Shown: positions 1 to 5,048 of the stretch, piece after piece | How positions within the stretch are numbered: the first letter of the stretch is position 1 | Layout of the letters: the number at the start of each line of letters is the position of its first letter | Source of the DNA: Aquifex aeolicus | Lineage (GTDB): Bacteria; Aquificota; Aquificia; Aquificales; Aquificaceae | Reading direction: 5' to 3' | NCBI GenBank assembly: GCA_011375045.1 | Contig: DRNB01000263.1 | Coordinates: forward strand, 1 to 5,048 | DNA length: 5,048 nt | Program-made: the position numbers and the translations under genes | Notes under the pieces: generated by a model | What the model saw: only the letters and a program-made list of their open reading frames with translations | Told to the model about the DNA's origin: nothing | Databases searched by the model: none

Positions 1-148
1 CAGCCTCCCCCTCCACCCTGTCCCCCGCGTATATCCTGAACTTCATGAGGACCCTTCCCTTGGGGACACCCCTCAGCTCCCTCCCCTCCGAAGGGACAAA
101 AACCCTGATGAGCTGAGCCACCCTCTCCACCACCACACCGACAGCCAT
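1..148 (-). CDS. Unrecognised protein, N-terminal 49 codons only (runs off the left edge)
   Basis: This is the start of a gene whose remainder lies outside the window. I do not recognise the family. The visible 49 residues begin MAVGVVVERVAQLIRVFVP and continue with a basic, glycine-rich, probably beta-strand-rich stretch containing VPKGRVLMKF and IYAGDRVEGE. There is no signal peptide and no membrane segment. The ATG lies 3 nt after the stop of the M24 peptidase gene, and third codon positions are strongly G/C as in the neighbours, which supports it being a real fourth gene of the operon. The upstream context offers only a weak ribosome-binding sequence (GTGAG about 12 nt before the ATG), so translation may depend on coupling. 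A GTG at 155 that overlaps the peptidase stop opens another frame, but that frame gives an implausible Gly/Cys/His-rich peptide. I considered elongation factor P, a common neighbour of M24 peptidases, but the N-terminus does not resemble it. Confidence 0.6.
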   Translation of the reverse strand, partial: MAVGVVVERVAQLIRVFVPSEGRELRGVPKGRVLMKFRIYAGDRVEGEA

Positions 149-151
149 GGT

Positions 152-1216
152 TCACAGACTCACGAGGTCCAGAGGCACTTCCGAGAGGGGTTCTCCCCTG
201 CCCCCCACAACGGCGACCATGTTCTCGAGCCTCACACCGAACCTGCCGGGCAGGTAAACTCCGGGTTCCAGGGTGAAGACCATACCCTCCTCCACCACCT
301 CTGAAGCGGACTCCCCCCGGTGGTAGATCCTCGGATGCTCGTGGATCTCGACCCCTACACCGTGCCCCGTCGAGTGGGTGAAGAACCTCCCCAGCCTCTT
401 TCTGGATATGTAGCTCCTCGCCGCCCTGTCGATGTCCCCGATCCTCACCCCCACCTTAACCTTCTCCAGAGCGAACAGGTGAGCGTCCCTGACGACGGTG
501 TAAACCTTCACAAACTCCGGATCCGGCCTGCCCACGTAGAGGGTTCTCGTAAAGTCCGTGCAGTAGCCCTTCCAGAGGAGACCCATGTCTATGAGGAGGG
601 GAGCGTTTTCCCTGATCCTCTCCTCCGAGGTCTCCCAGTGAGGCACAGCGGAAGCCGGTCCGCTCGCCACTATGGTGGGGAAGCTCTCCCCCCTTGCGCC
701 CGCCCTGAACATACCCTCCACGATGCGGGATCTTACCTCCAGCTCGGTCATGCCGGGCTCGATGAGTTTCAGAAGCTCGCGGTACACCCCGTCGCTTTTC
801 CTGACGCCCTCCCTCAGGATCTCTATCTCCTCTCTGGTCTTGACAGCTCTCAGGTTCCTCAGAAAGCCCGGCCGGGGAACCCACCGGATACCTCTGGATC
901 TCAGTTTTCCTCTGAGCTCACAGCTGACCCTGTCGCTTTCATAGCCCACCCTCCTGACTCCCTTCTCCTTCAGGAACCTCTTGAGGAAGCGGGTGCTCGT
1001 TCCCTTTATCTCGACCACCTCCCAGTCCGGCAGCTCCCTCCTTGCCCTCAGGTAGTACCTGCTGTCGGTGAGGAGGAACTTCGAAGAGGGTGTCAGGACA
1101 ACGTAGGCGTGGGTGGAGCTGAATCCCGAGAGGTAGAAGACGCTCGGGGGAGCGGAGAAGAGGAAGGCGTCCAGCCCCTCCTTACCCACCAGCTCCTGAG
1201 CCTCCCTGAGCCTCAT
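152..1216 (-). CDS. M24-family metallopeptidase (aminopeptidase P / Xaa-Pro dipeptidase type)
   Basis: A 354-residue cytoplasmic enzyme predicted to hydrolyse peptides at Xaa-Pro bonds using a two-metal centre of the pita-bread fold. An N-terminal creatinase-like domain (about 1-120, with FYLSGF near 27-32 and LLTDSRY at 48-54) precedes the catalytic domain (about 125-354). All five metal ligands are visible: D210 in LLIDMG, D221 in TDFTRT, H285 in HSTGHGVGVEIHE, E317 in TLEPGVYLPG and E331 in GVRLEN. Conserved histidines H193 (AVPHWETS) and H292 are also present, so it should be active. The length suits the short bacterial PepQ/YqhT-like members; sequence alone does not separate an aminopeptidase P from a dipeptidase, so no symbol is given. 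The ATG overlaps the rpoN stop as ATGA and is preceded by GAGAGGAAG at good spacing, which fixes the start and indicates coupled translation. A role in recycling proline-containing peptides is inferred from the family. Confidence 0.93.
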   Translation of the reverse strand: MRLREAQELVGKEGLDAFLFSAPPSVFYLSGFSSTHAYVVLTPSSKFLLTDSRYYLRARRELPDWEVVEIKGTSTRFLKRFLKEKGVRRVGYESDRVSCELRGKLRSRGIRWVPRPGFLRNLRAVKTREEIEILREGVRKSDGVYRELLKLIEPGMTELEVRSRIVEGMFRAGARGESFPTIVASGPASAVPHWETSEERIRENAPLLIDMGLLWKGYCTDFTRTLYVGRPDPEFVKVYTVVRDAHLFALEKVKVGVRIGDIDRAARSYISRKRLGRFFTHSTGHGVGVEIHEHPRIYHRGESASEVVEEGMVFTLEPGVYLPGRFGVRLENMVAVVGGRGEPLSEVPLDLVSL

Positions 1217-2409
1217 CTCAGCTTCCTCTCCCGGGAGGAGGGGATGCCTAAAAGCTCCCTGTACTTGGAGACCGTCCGCCTCGCCACCCTGTAGCCCTCG
1301 CTTCTGAGGATGCCCGCTATCTCGTCGTCGCTGAGGGGACGCCTTTTGTCCTCTGCGGAGATTATCTCCCTTATCCTCCTCATCAGCTGCTCCTGCGATA
1401 CGCCCCCCGCCGTTTCCCGCACAAAGAAAAACCTGAAGGGGTAGGTTCCCTGAGGGGTTTTCACGTACTTGGAGTTCACGAGCCTGCTGACGGTGGACTC
1501 GCTCACCCCCAGCTTCCGGGCAACGTCCTTCACCAGAAGCGCCCTCAGCTCCCCCTCCCCCTTGAGGAACTTCTCCTGAACCCTGATGATCTCCTCCAGA
1601 ATCCTGCGGAGGTTTTCCCTCCGTATGTTCAGTATCTTCCGGAAGTTTTCGAACCTCTCCAGATACTCCTTCAGAAACTCCCTCGCCTCCCCCTTGGTCC
1701 TCGCAAGAACCTCCCTGTAAAACCTGCTCGGTTTTATCTCGATCAGGTCCTCGTAAACGTAGCCCACCAGCTCCCCGTCGTCCAGCTCTATCACCGCGTC
1801 GACCTTGGTAACCTGCGGAACAAGGACCTCCTCCTCGATGGGGGAGAGCCTCAGGTGAGCGAGCTTTCTCCTCGCCGGTTCGGAAACCTTCCCTCCGGCC
1901 AGCGCCCTCTCCAGCTCCTCCGTCAGCTCCGGCTCCTCCGGATACATCTCCTCGATCTGAAGCCGGAGAAACTCCCTCAGGTCCTTAGAGCACACCCCAA
2001 AAGGCTCACACCTCACAACGAGCTGACGGATCCTCTCCACCTCCTCCTCGGGAACACCGAACCTTCCGGCTATCTCTCCGATGCTACCCCTGAAGAAGCC
2101 CCGCTCGTCGATGGCGGACACAAGCTCGAGAGCTATCTCGAGGTCCCTTCCCTCCAGCTCCGCCCTCAGGTTACGGGTCAGGATCTCTATGGGATGCTGA
2201 CGGTAGCGAGCCTCGGGGATCTTCCTGTCCTCGAAGAGGGTGTAGGCTCTGTCGGAGACGCAGATCTCCTCTATGAAGGGGTTGGACTCCTTCTCCTCCT
2301 TGAGCAGCTGTTCCAGCTCCTGAACGGGGTAGAGGAGCACCTCCACCTGATTCCGGAGGAGCAGATTGAGGGTTGTCCTTAACCTTAGCTGAAGCTCCTG
2401 TCTCAGCAT
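1213..2409 (-). CDS. rpoN: RNA polymerase sigma-54 factor RpoN
   Basis: Alternative sigma factor that directs RNA polymerase to -24/-12 promoters and needs an ATP-hydrolysing enhancer-binding protein to open them. The 398 residues show the full domain order. Region I is Gln/Leu-rich (about 1-48, from MLRQELQLRL to ESNPFIEE). A short linker, about 49-72, follows. The core-binding domain (about 75-270) contains LVSAIDERGFF and CEPFGVCSKDLREFL, where many homologues read FDPxGVGARDLxECL. The DNA-binding part has a helix-turn-helix (about 294-315, KLGVSESTVSRLVNSKYV) followed by KTPQGTYPFRFFF, and the RpoN box at 376-385 reads ARRTVSKYRE, one change from the classic ARRTVAKYRE. It is shorter than the E. 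coli protein (477 aa), mainly through a reduced linker and core region. The ATG lies inside the end of proA (7-nt overlap) with AAAGAG five or so bases upstream. No activator gene is in the window, so the regulon cannot be told from here. Confidence 0.97.
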   Translation of the reverse strand: MLRQELQLRLRTTLNLLLRNQVEVLLYPVQELEQLLKEEKESNPFIEEICVSDRAYTLFEDRKIPEARYRQHPIEILTRNLRAELEGRDLEIALELVSAIDERGFFRGSIGEIAGRFGVPEEEVERIRQLVVRCEPFGVCSKDLREFLRLQIEEMYPEEPELTEELERALAGGKVSEPARRKLAHLRLSPIEEEVLVPQVTKVDAVIELDDGELVGYVYEDLIEIKPSRFYREVLARTKGEAREFLKEYLERFENFRKILNIRRENLRRILEEIIRVQEKFLKGEGELRALLVKDVARKLGVSESTVSRLVNSKYVKTPQGTYPFRFFFVRETAGGVSQEQLMRRIREIISAEDKRRPLSDDEIAGILRSEGYRVARRTVSKYRELLGIPSSRERKLR

Positions 2410-3737
2410 AGCTCTTTAATAAACTCTTCCGGAACACCGAAGTTGTCCCTGATCTGCCCCTCCCCGAGTATCACGAACTTGGGAACCGTGAGCTCCTCCA
2501 GACCCATGGGACCTCTGGCGTGGATCTTGTCGGTGGATATGCCCATCTCCGCACCGAGCCCGAACTCGTTTCCATCCGTGAACCTTGTGGAGGCGTTGAC
2601 GTAAACCGCCGCGGAATCGACCTCCCGGAGGAACTTCATGGCTCTGGTGTAATCCTCGGTTACGATAGCCTCCGAGTGCCGGGAGCCGTATTTTTCAATG
2701 AAGGCGATAGCCTCCTCGAGGCTTCCCACCGTCTTCACCGCGAGGATCAGGTCGAGGAACTCCTCGTAGTAGTCCTCCTCCGTGGCGGGGACAGCCTTCA
2801 GAAAGGAGAGCCGGGGATCCTTTCTGATGACCGCGAGACTCTCCTCATCGCACCTCAGCTCCACCCCCGCCTTTCCCAAATAGAAAGCCATCTTAGGCAT
2901 GAACTCCTCCAGCACAGCCCGGTGCACCAGAAGGTTCTCGACCGCGTTGCAGACCGAGGGTCTCTGAACCTTAGCGTTGTAAACTATGTGGTAAGCCTTG
3001 GTCAGATCCGCCCGCTCGTCCACGTAAACGTTGCAGACGCCCTTGTAGTGCTTTATCACCGGCACCTTAGCGTGTTCGACAACGGCTCTGATGAGGCTCT
3101 CACCCCCCCGGGGTATGGCTACGTCCACCCTGCCCTCCATGCTGAGGATCTCCCAGACGATCTCCCGCTCGGGTCTGTCTATAAACTGGATGGCTTCCTC
3201 GGGGAAACCCTCCTCACGCGCCGCCTCCCTGAGGATCTCCACGAGGATCCTGTTGGAGTTCACAGCTTCCCTGCCCCCCCTGAGCACAACCGCGTTGGAG
3301 GACTTCATGCACAGGGAGGCAGCCTCCACCGTAACGTTGGGTCGCGACTCGTAAACTATGAAGATGACGCCGAGGGGGACCCTCATCCTGCCCACCTTCA
3401 GACCGTTGGGGAGGTTCCACATCCTCACGATCTCGCCCACGGGATCCGCGAGGGACGCCACGTCCCTGAGGACCTTCACCATCCCCTCTATCCTTCTGTC
3501 GTTCAAGATCAGACGGTCTATAACCGCCGGCTTCAGCCCCATGTCCTTAGCCCGCTCGACGTCCTTCCGGTTTTCCTCCCTTATGAGCTCCCTTCTAACT
3601 TCTATGAGCTCCGCCGCTCTGAGGAGCGTCCTGTTCTTGACCTCTGTTTTCAGGGACATCAGATCCCTGAGCACGGAGCGTGCCCTCTCCACCTTCTCCT
3701 CAGCGTAGGATCTGATTTCTCCGGATACTGTGGACAT
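2403..3737 (-). CDS. proA: Gamma-glutamyl phosphate reductase (glutamate-5-semialdehyde dehydrogenase)
   Basis: Catalyses the NADPH-dependent reduction of gamma-glutamyl phosphate to glutamate-5-semialdehyde, the second step of proline synthesis from glutamate, in the cytoplasm. The 444-residue product belongs to the aldehyde dehydrogenase superfamily. Visible signatures are VPLGVIFIVYESRPNVT (120-136) and LRGGREAVNSN (152-162) in the nucleotide-binding half, HYKGVCNVYVD (230-240), the catalytic cysteine C263 in NAKVQRPSVCNAVE, the family signature around FIEKYGSRHSEAI (346-358), and NASTRFTDGNEFGLGAEMGIST (381-402). The length is close to the usual 415-435, so the gene is intact. The frame stays open far upstream, antisense to the cyclase gene, so an in-frame stop does not bound the start. 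I chose the ATG at 3737 because AAGGAGG ends 6 nt before it; the ATG at 3743 directly abuts that sequence. ProB, the kinase partner, is not in the window. It appears to be the first gene of the run with rpoN, with which it overlaps by 7 nt. Confidence 0.96.
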   Translation of the reverse strand: MSTVSGEIRSYAEEKVERARSVLRDLMSLKTEVKNRTLLRAAELIEVRRELIREENRKDVERAKDMGLKPAVIDRLILNDRRIEGMVKVLRDVASLADPVGEIVRMWNLPNGLKVGRMRVPLGVIFIVYESRPNVTVEAASLCMKSSNAVVLRGGREAVNSNRILVEILREAAREEGFPEEAIQFIDRPEREIVWEILSMEGRVDVAIPRGGESLIRAVVEHAKVPVIKHYKGVCNVYVDERADLTKAYHIVYNAKVQRPSVCNAVENLLVHRAVLEEFMPKMAFYLGKAGVELRCDEESLAVIRKDPRLSFLKAVPATEEDYYEEFLDLILAVKTVGSLEEAIAFIEKYGSRHSEAIVTEDYTRAMKFLREVDSAAVYVNASTRFTDGNEFGLGAEMGISTDKIHARGPMGLEELTVPKFVILGEGQIRDNFGVPEEFIKELC

Positions 3738-3761
3738 CCTCATCCTCCTTAAGGGTATTAT
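3731..3761 (+). promoter_or_regulatory. Candidate sigma-70-type promoter for the GGDEF gene
   Basis: TGGACA at 3731-3736 (one mismatch to TTGACA) and TATTAT at 3756-3761 (one mismatch to TATAAT) are separated by 19 bp, at the long end of the tolerated spacing. Transcription would begin near 3768, giving a leader of about 50 nt before the ATG at 3819. The -35 would lie over the proA start codon. This is motif matching by eye and is tentative. Confidence 0.3.
3744..3750 (-). promoter_or_regulatory. Ribosome-binding site of proA (decides its start codon)
   Basis: On the minus strand this reads AAGGAGG, a near-complete Shine-Dalgarno sequence and the strongest one seen in front of a gene in the window. 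Two in-frame ATGs follow: one with zero spacing (3743) and one with 6 nt spacing (3737). Only the second has a workable distance, which removes the two residues Met-Arg from the longer alternative. The site also overlaps the left arm of the dyad at 3747-3768. Confidence 0.85.
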
Positions 3762-3768
3762 GTTAAGG
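3747..3768. promoter_or_regulatory. 22-bp dyad in the divergent intergenic region, possible operator
   Basis: CCTTAA (3747-3752) and TTAAGG (3763-3768) form perfect inverted 6-bp arms around a 10-bp A/T-rich centre, GGGTATTATG. The centre contains both candidate -10 elements (TATTAT on plus, CATAAT on minus), and the left arm merges with the proA ribosome-binding site. The geometry suits a dimeric regulator controlling both divergent units, but six-base arms can arise by chance and no regulator gene is present here. Confidence 0.25.
3757..3762 (-). promoter_or_regulatory. Possible -10 element for the proA operon
   Basis: On the minus strand this reads CATAAT, one mismatch from TATAAT, just upstream of the proA ribosome-binding site. 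I see no acceptable -35 hexamer 16-19 bp further upstream. If the element is used, the RNA would start only a few bases before the Shine-Dalgarno sequence, giving a very short leader. The true operon promoter could equally lie further upstream, under the GGDEF gene. Confidence 0.2.
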
Positions 3769-3792
3769 CAAACCCGTCCGCGGGAGCAAACC
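3768..3792 (+). repeat. Direct repeat GCAAACC x2, 18-bp period, in the divergent intergenic region
   Basis: GCAAACC occurs at 3768-3774 and again at 3786-3792. Between them lies a small GC-rich dyad, CCCG-TCCG-CGGG (3773-3784). Two copies spaced a little under two helical turns upstream of proA, and inside the leader of the GGDEF gene, could be regulator half-sites. There is no independent support. Confidence 0.3.
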
Positions 3793-3818
3793 GGAGGCGG
3801 GGTAAAACAGGGTAGGGT

Positions 3819-4805
3819 ATGGATACGGATCAGACGCTCCCTTACAGGGAAAGGGTGCTTTACCTCGTTACCCTGATAGGCGCCCTCCTCGTGTTTGTCT
3901 TCGGCATCTCGGTTCACTTCTCCGAAGGCAACTACGGACCCGCTCTCTTCGAGGCGCTTCTGGTCTCTCTGGCGATAGCCAACCTGATCCTCTACCGGGT
4001 GAAGAGGAATTACAGTCTTGCGAGCACGGTGATCCTCGTCCTCATGGTGGTAGCCCTGAGCTTCCTCACGGTAACGGGGGGTTACAGGGGAACGGGTATC
4101 CTGTGGATATTCACCTTTCCGCCCCTCTCCCTCTTCCTCAAGGACTTCTTCAGCGCCATGCTCTGGAACATCCTTCTGGTGGGTATCCTGCTCCTGCTCG
4201 TTCTTCTGGATCAGGGAGGGGTTCTGAACATATACTACGACTTCCTTTACATCAGACAGTCCCTCGGAGCCTACCTCGGCGTGCTGATGCTCTCCTCCTT
4301 TTACAGCTTCATGGTTACAAGGCTCTTCCGGATGCTTCAGGAGAGAGCTGTGAAGGATCACCTGACGGGACTCTACAACAGACTCTTCATGTTCGAGTCC
4401 CTCGAGCGGATCATAGAGATGGTCAAGCGGTCGGAGGGGGAGAACTACTGCCTCGTTTACATAGATCTGGACAACTTCAAGAGCGTCAACGACAGATTCG
4501 GTCATCAGGAGGGGGACAGGGTGCTCAGGGAGGTGGGAAAGCTGCTGAAGGATAGCTTCAGAAAGGGGGACATGGTGGGAAGGATAGGGGGTGATGAGTT
4601 CCTCATCATCGTTTACAGCTGCCGGCGGGAGAATCTGGAGAGGCGTCTGAACATGCTGCGCGGCAGGGTTGAGGAGCTTTTCAGGGGATACGGTCTCTCC
4701 TTCAGCTACGGCGTAGCCGAGATTCCCGCAGACGGCGCTCAGCTGAGCGCTGTGCTCAGACTGGCGGACAGAAGGATGTACAGCATGAAGCGTTCGGGGA
4801 GGTGA
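3819..4805 (+). CDS. Membrane-anchored GGDEF diguanylate cyclase
   Basis: Predicted to make cyclic di-GMP from two GTP at the inner membrane. The N-terminal 170 residues hold about six hydrophobic segments (roughly 13-32, 41-60, 68-86, 92-109, 113-131, 149-168) with short loops. They do not match a sensor domain I can name, though the arrangement recalls MASE-type modules. The cytoplasmic GGDEF domain (about 172-328) starts with KDHLTGLYNR (179-188). The active site is complete: metal ligand D216 in IDLDNFKSVND, guanine-binding N224 and D233, and canonical GGDEF at 257-261. An RxxD inhibitory site, RKGD (248-251), lies the expected five residues upstream, so product inhibition is likely. The C-terminus (YGVAEIP, LADRRMYSMKRSGR) is typical. 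The ATG is the first start possible because an in-frame TAG sits at 3813-3815; its ribosome-binding sequence is only a weak run of Gs. No EAL, HD-GYP or PilZ partner is seen. It is divergent from proA and converges with the histidine phosphatase gene. Confidence 0.93.
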   Translation: MDTDQTLPYRERVLYLVTLIGALLVFVFGISVHFSEGNYGPALFEALLVSLAIANLILYRVKRNYSLASTVILVLMVVALSFLTVTGGYRGTGILWIFTFPPLSLFLKDFFSAMLWNILLVGILLLLVLLDQGGVLNIYYDFLYIRQSLGAYLGVLMLSSFYSFMVTRLFRMLQERAVKDHLTGLYNRLFMFESLERIIEMVKRSEGENYCLVYIDLDNFKSVNDRFGHQEGDRVLREVGKLLKDSFRKGDMVGRIGGDEFLIIVYSCRRENLERRLNMLRGRVEELFRGYGLSFSYGVAEIPADGAQLSAVLRLADRRMYSMKRSGR

Positions 4806-4814
4806 TTACCTCCT
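4797..4814. terminator. Hairpin across the two convergent stop codons, possible bidirectional terminator
   Basis: GGAGGT (4798-4803) and ACCTCC (4808-4813) pair perfectly around a GATT loop, with a further G-U pair possible at 4797/4814. The hairpin covers the GGDEF stop TGA (4803-4805) and the phosphatase stop, TAA on minus (4808-4806). The symmetry means it forms in transcripts from either side. No U-tract follows on either strand, so it is not a textbook intrinsic terminator. It may instead slow polymerase or protect 3' ends. Confidence 0.4.
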
Positions 4815-5048
4815 GAGGTGGCAGAGGCTGTTCAGGTAAACGAGTCTGAACCCCTCCTGTTCTTCCTCCAGAAGGGTTACCCCTGTGTTGTCCATGTGAA
4901 CCCACCAGAGCTTGCTCAACCCCATGCCGAGGGTGAGGCAGAGGATACCGTGGAGGGTTCCCCCATGACCGATTACGGCTATCCGCTCCTCCGGACGTGC
5001 GCGCAGATCTTCGAGGAAGCTCAGTATCCTCTTTTCGAATTTTTCCAC
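4806..5048 (-). CDS. Histidine phosphatase (phosphoglycerate mutase-like) family protein, C-terminal part (runs off the right edge)
   Basis: Only the last 80 residues are in the window. They show the second half of a branch-1 histidine phosphatase: the catalytic-site histidine H28 of the fragment in VIGHGGTLHGIL, then a short helix, WWVHMDNTGVTLLE (49-62) and the family-like ending LNSLCHL. The first motif (RHG, with the phosphorylated histidine) must lie beyond position 5048. The GTG at the edge is therefore an internal valine, not a start. Relatives include CobC alpha-ribazole phosphatase, GpmB-like enzymes and the metal-independent phosphoserine phosphatases described in Aquificales (Hydrogenobacter). 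The fragment cannot separate these, though the last is attractive if the host is Aquificota. The gene ends exactly where the convergent GGDEF gene ends, with no spacer. Confidence 0.88.
   Translation of the reverse strand: MEKFEKRILSFLEDLRARPEERIAVIGHGGTLHGILCLTLGMGLSKLWWVHMDNTGVTLLEEEQEGFRLVYLNSLCHLRR

Noticed and set aside
320..1294. 324-codon plus-strand open frame antisense to the M24 peptidase and rpoN end
   Set aside because: It crosses the boundary of two real genes and shows no domain; it is a shadow of high G/C third positions.
1080..2245. Repeated string TCGAAGAGGGTGT near 1080 and 2232
   Set aside because: It falls in unrelated positions of two coding regions and is readily explained by shared codon bias.
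1855..2382. 175-codon plus-strand open frame antisense to rpoN
   Set aside because: Leu-rich shadow with no recognisable motif; rpoN on the opposite strand is unambiguous.
2520..3752. 410-codon plus-strand open frame antisense to proA
   Set aside because: Its composition (His/Pro/Leu/Glu-rich, low complexity) is typical of the mirror frame of a GC-rich gene, and proA has full catalytic motifs on the other strand.
3738..3818. Sigma-54 -24/-12 promoter in the divergent region
   Set aside because: TTTGC occurs twice on the minus strand, but no GG lies at the required GG-N10-GC spacing for either copy.
3738..4505. A 256-codon in-frame upstream extension of proA on the minus strand
   Set aside because: It lies entirely antisense to the GGDEF coding region, its product (rich in H, E, Q) has no resemblance to ProA, and a strong ribosome-binding site marks the start at 3737.
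4818..5048. Plus-strand GTG-started frame open to the window end, about 12 nt after the strong GGAGGTGAT sequence at 4798-4806
   Set aside because: The Shine-Dalgarno-like match made it tempting as a gene following the cyclase. It is entirely antisense to a clear histidine phosphatase C-terminus, and its product has no recognisable features.

Overview
The window looks like a compact chromosomal segment of a thermophilic bacterium, most likely Aquificota. The evidence is indirect. The genes overlap or nearly touch, AGG/AGA dominate arginine codons, Lys/Glu/Arg content is high, and the sigma-54 is unusually short (398 aa), which matches the length I recall for the Aquifex aeolicus protein. Base composition is GC-rich by eye, higher than the commonly known Aquifex genomes, so the genus is left open. 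There are no mobile elements, RNA genes or CRISPR repeats.

Layout: the minus strand from 3737 down to 1 carries a tightly packed four-gene run, read as proA (gamma-glutamyl phosphate reductase), rpoN (sigma-54), an M24 aminopeptidase P/prolidase-family gene, and the first 49 codons of an unrecognised protein that leaves the window. The junctions are a 7-nt overlap, a 4-nt ATGA overlap and a 3-nt gap, so this is almost certainly one transcription unit with translational coupling. An 81-bp divergent intergenic region (3738-3818) separates it from a plus-strand membrane-anchored GGDEF diguanylate cyclase (3819-4805). That gene converges with no intervening base on the C-terminal part of a minus-strand histidine phosphatase (4806 to the right edge). 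A perfect 6-bp-stem hairpin spans the two abutting stop codons.

How the genes fit together: proline synthesis (ProA) and proline-peptide cleavage (M24 peptidase) flank the sigma-54 gene in one operon. A common physiological theme (proline or nitrogen economy) is possible, but compact genomes often pack unrelated genes together. The cyclase has a complete active site and an intact inhibitory site behind about six membrane helices, so it probably makes c-di-GMP in response to an unknown membrane or periplasmic signal. No sigma-54 activator (AAA+ enhancer-binding protein) lies in the window, and I found no convincing -24/-12 promoter in the intergenic region.

I see no clearly novel system. The points most worth a second look are the hairpin across the convergent stop codons, the dyad and direct repeats in the divergent promoter region, the rpoN neighbourhood, and the unidentified left-edge protein.
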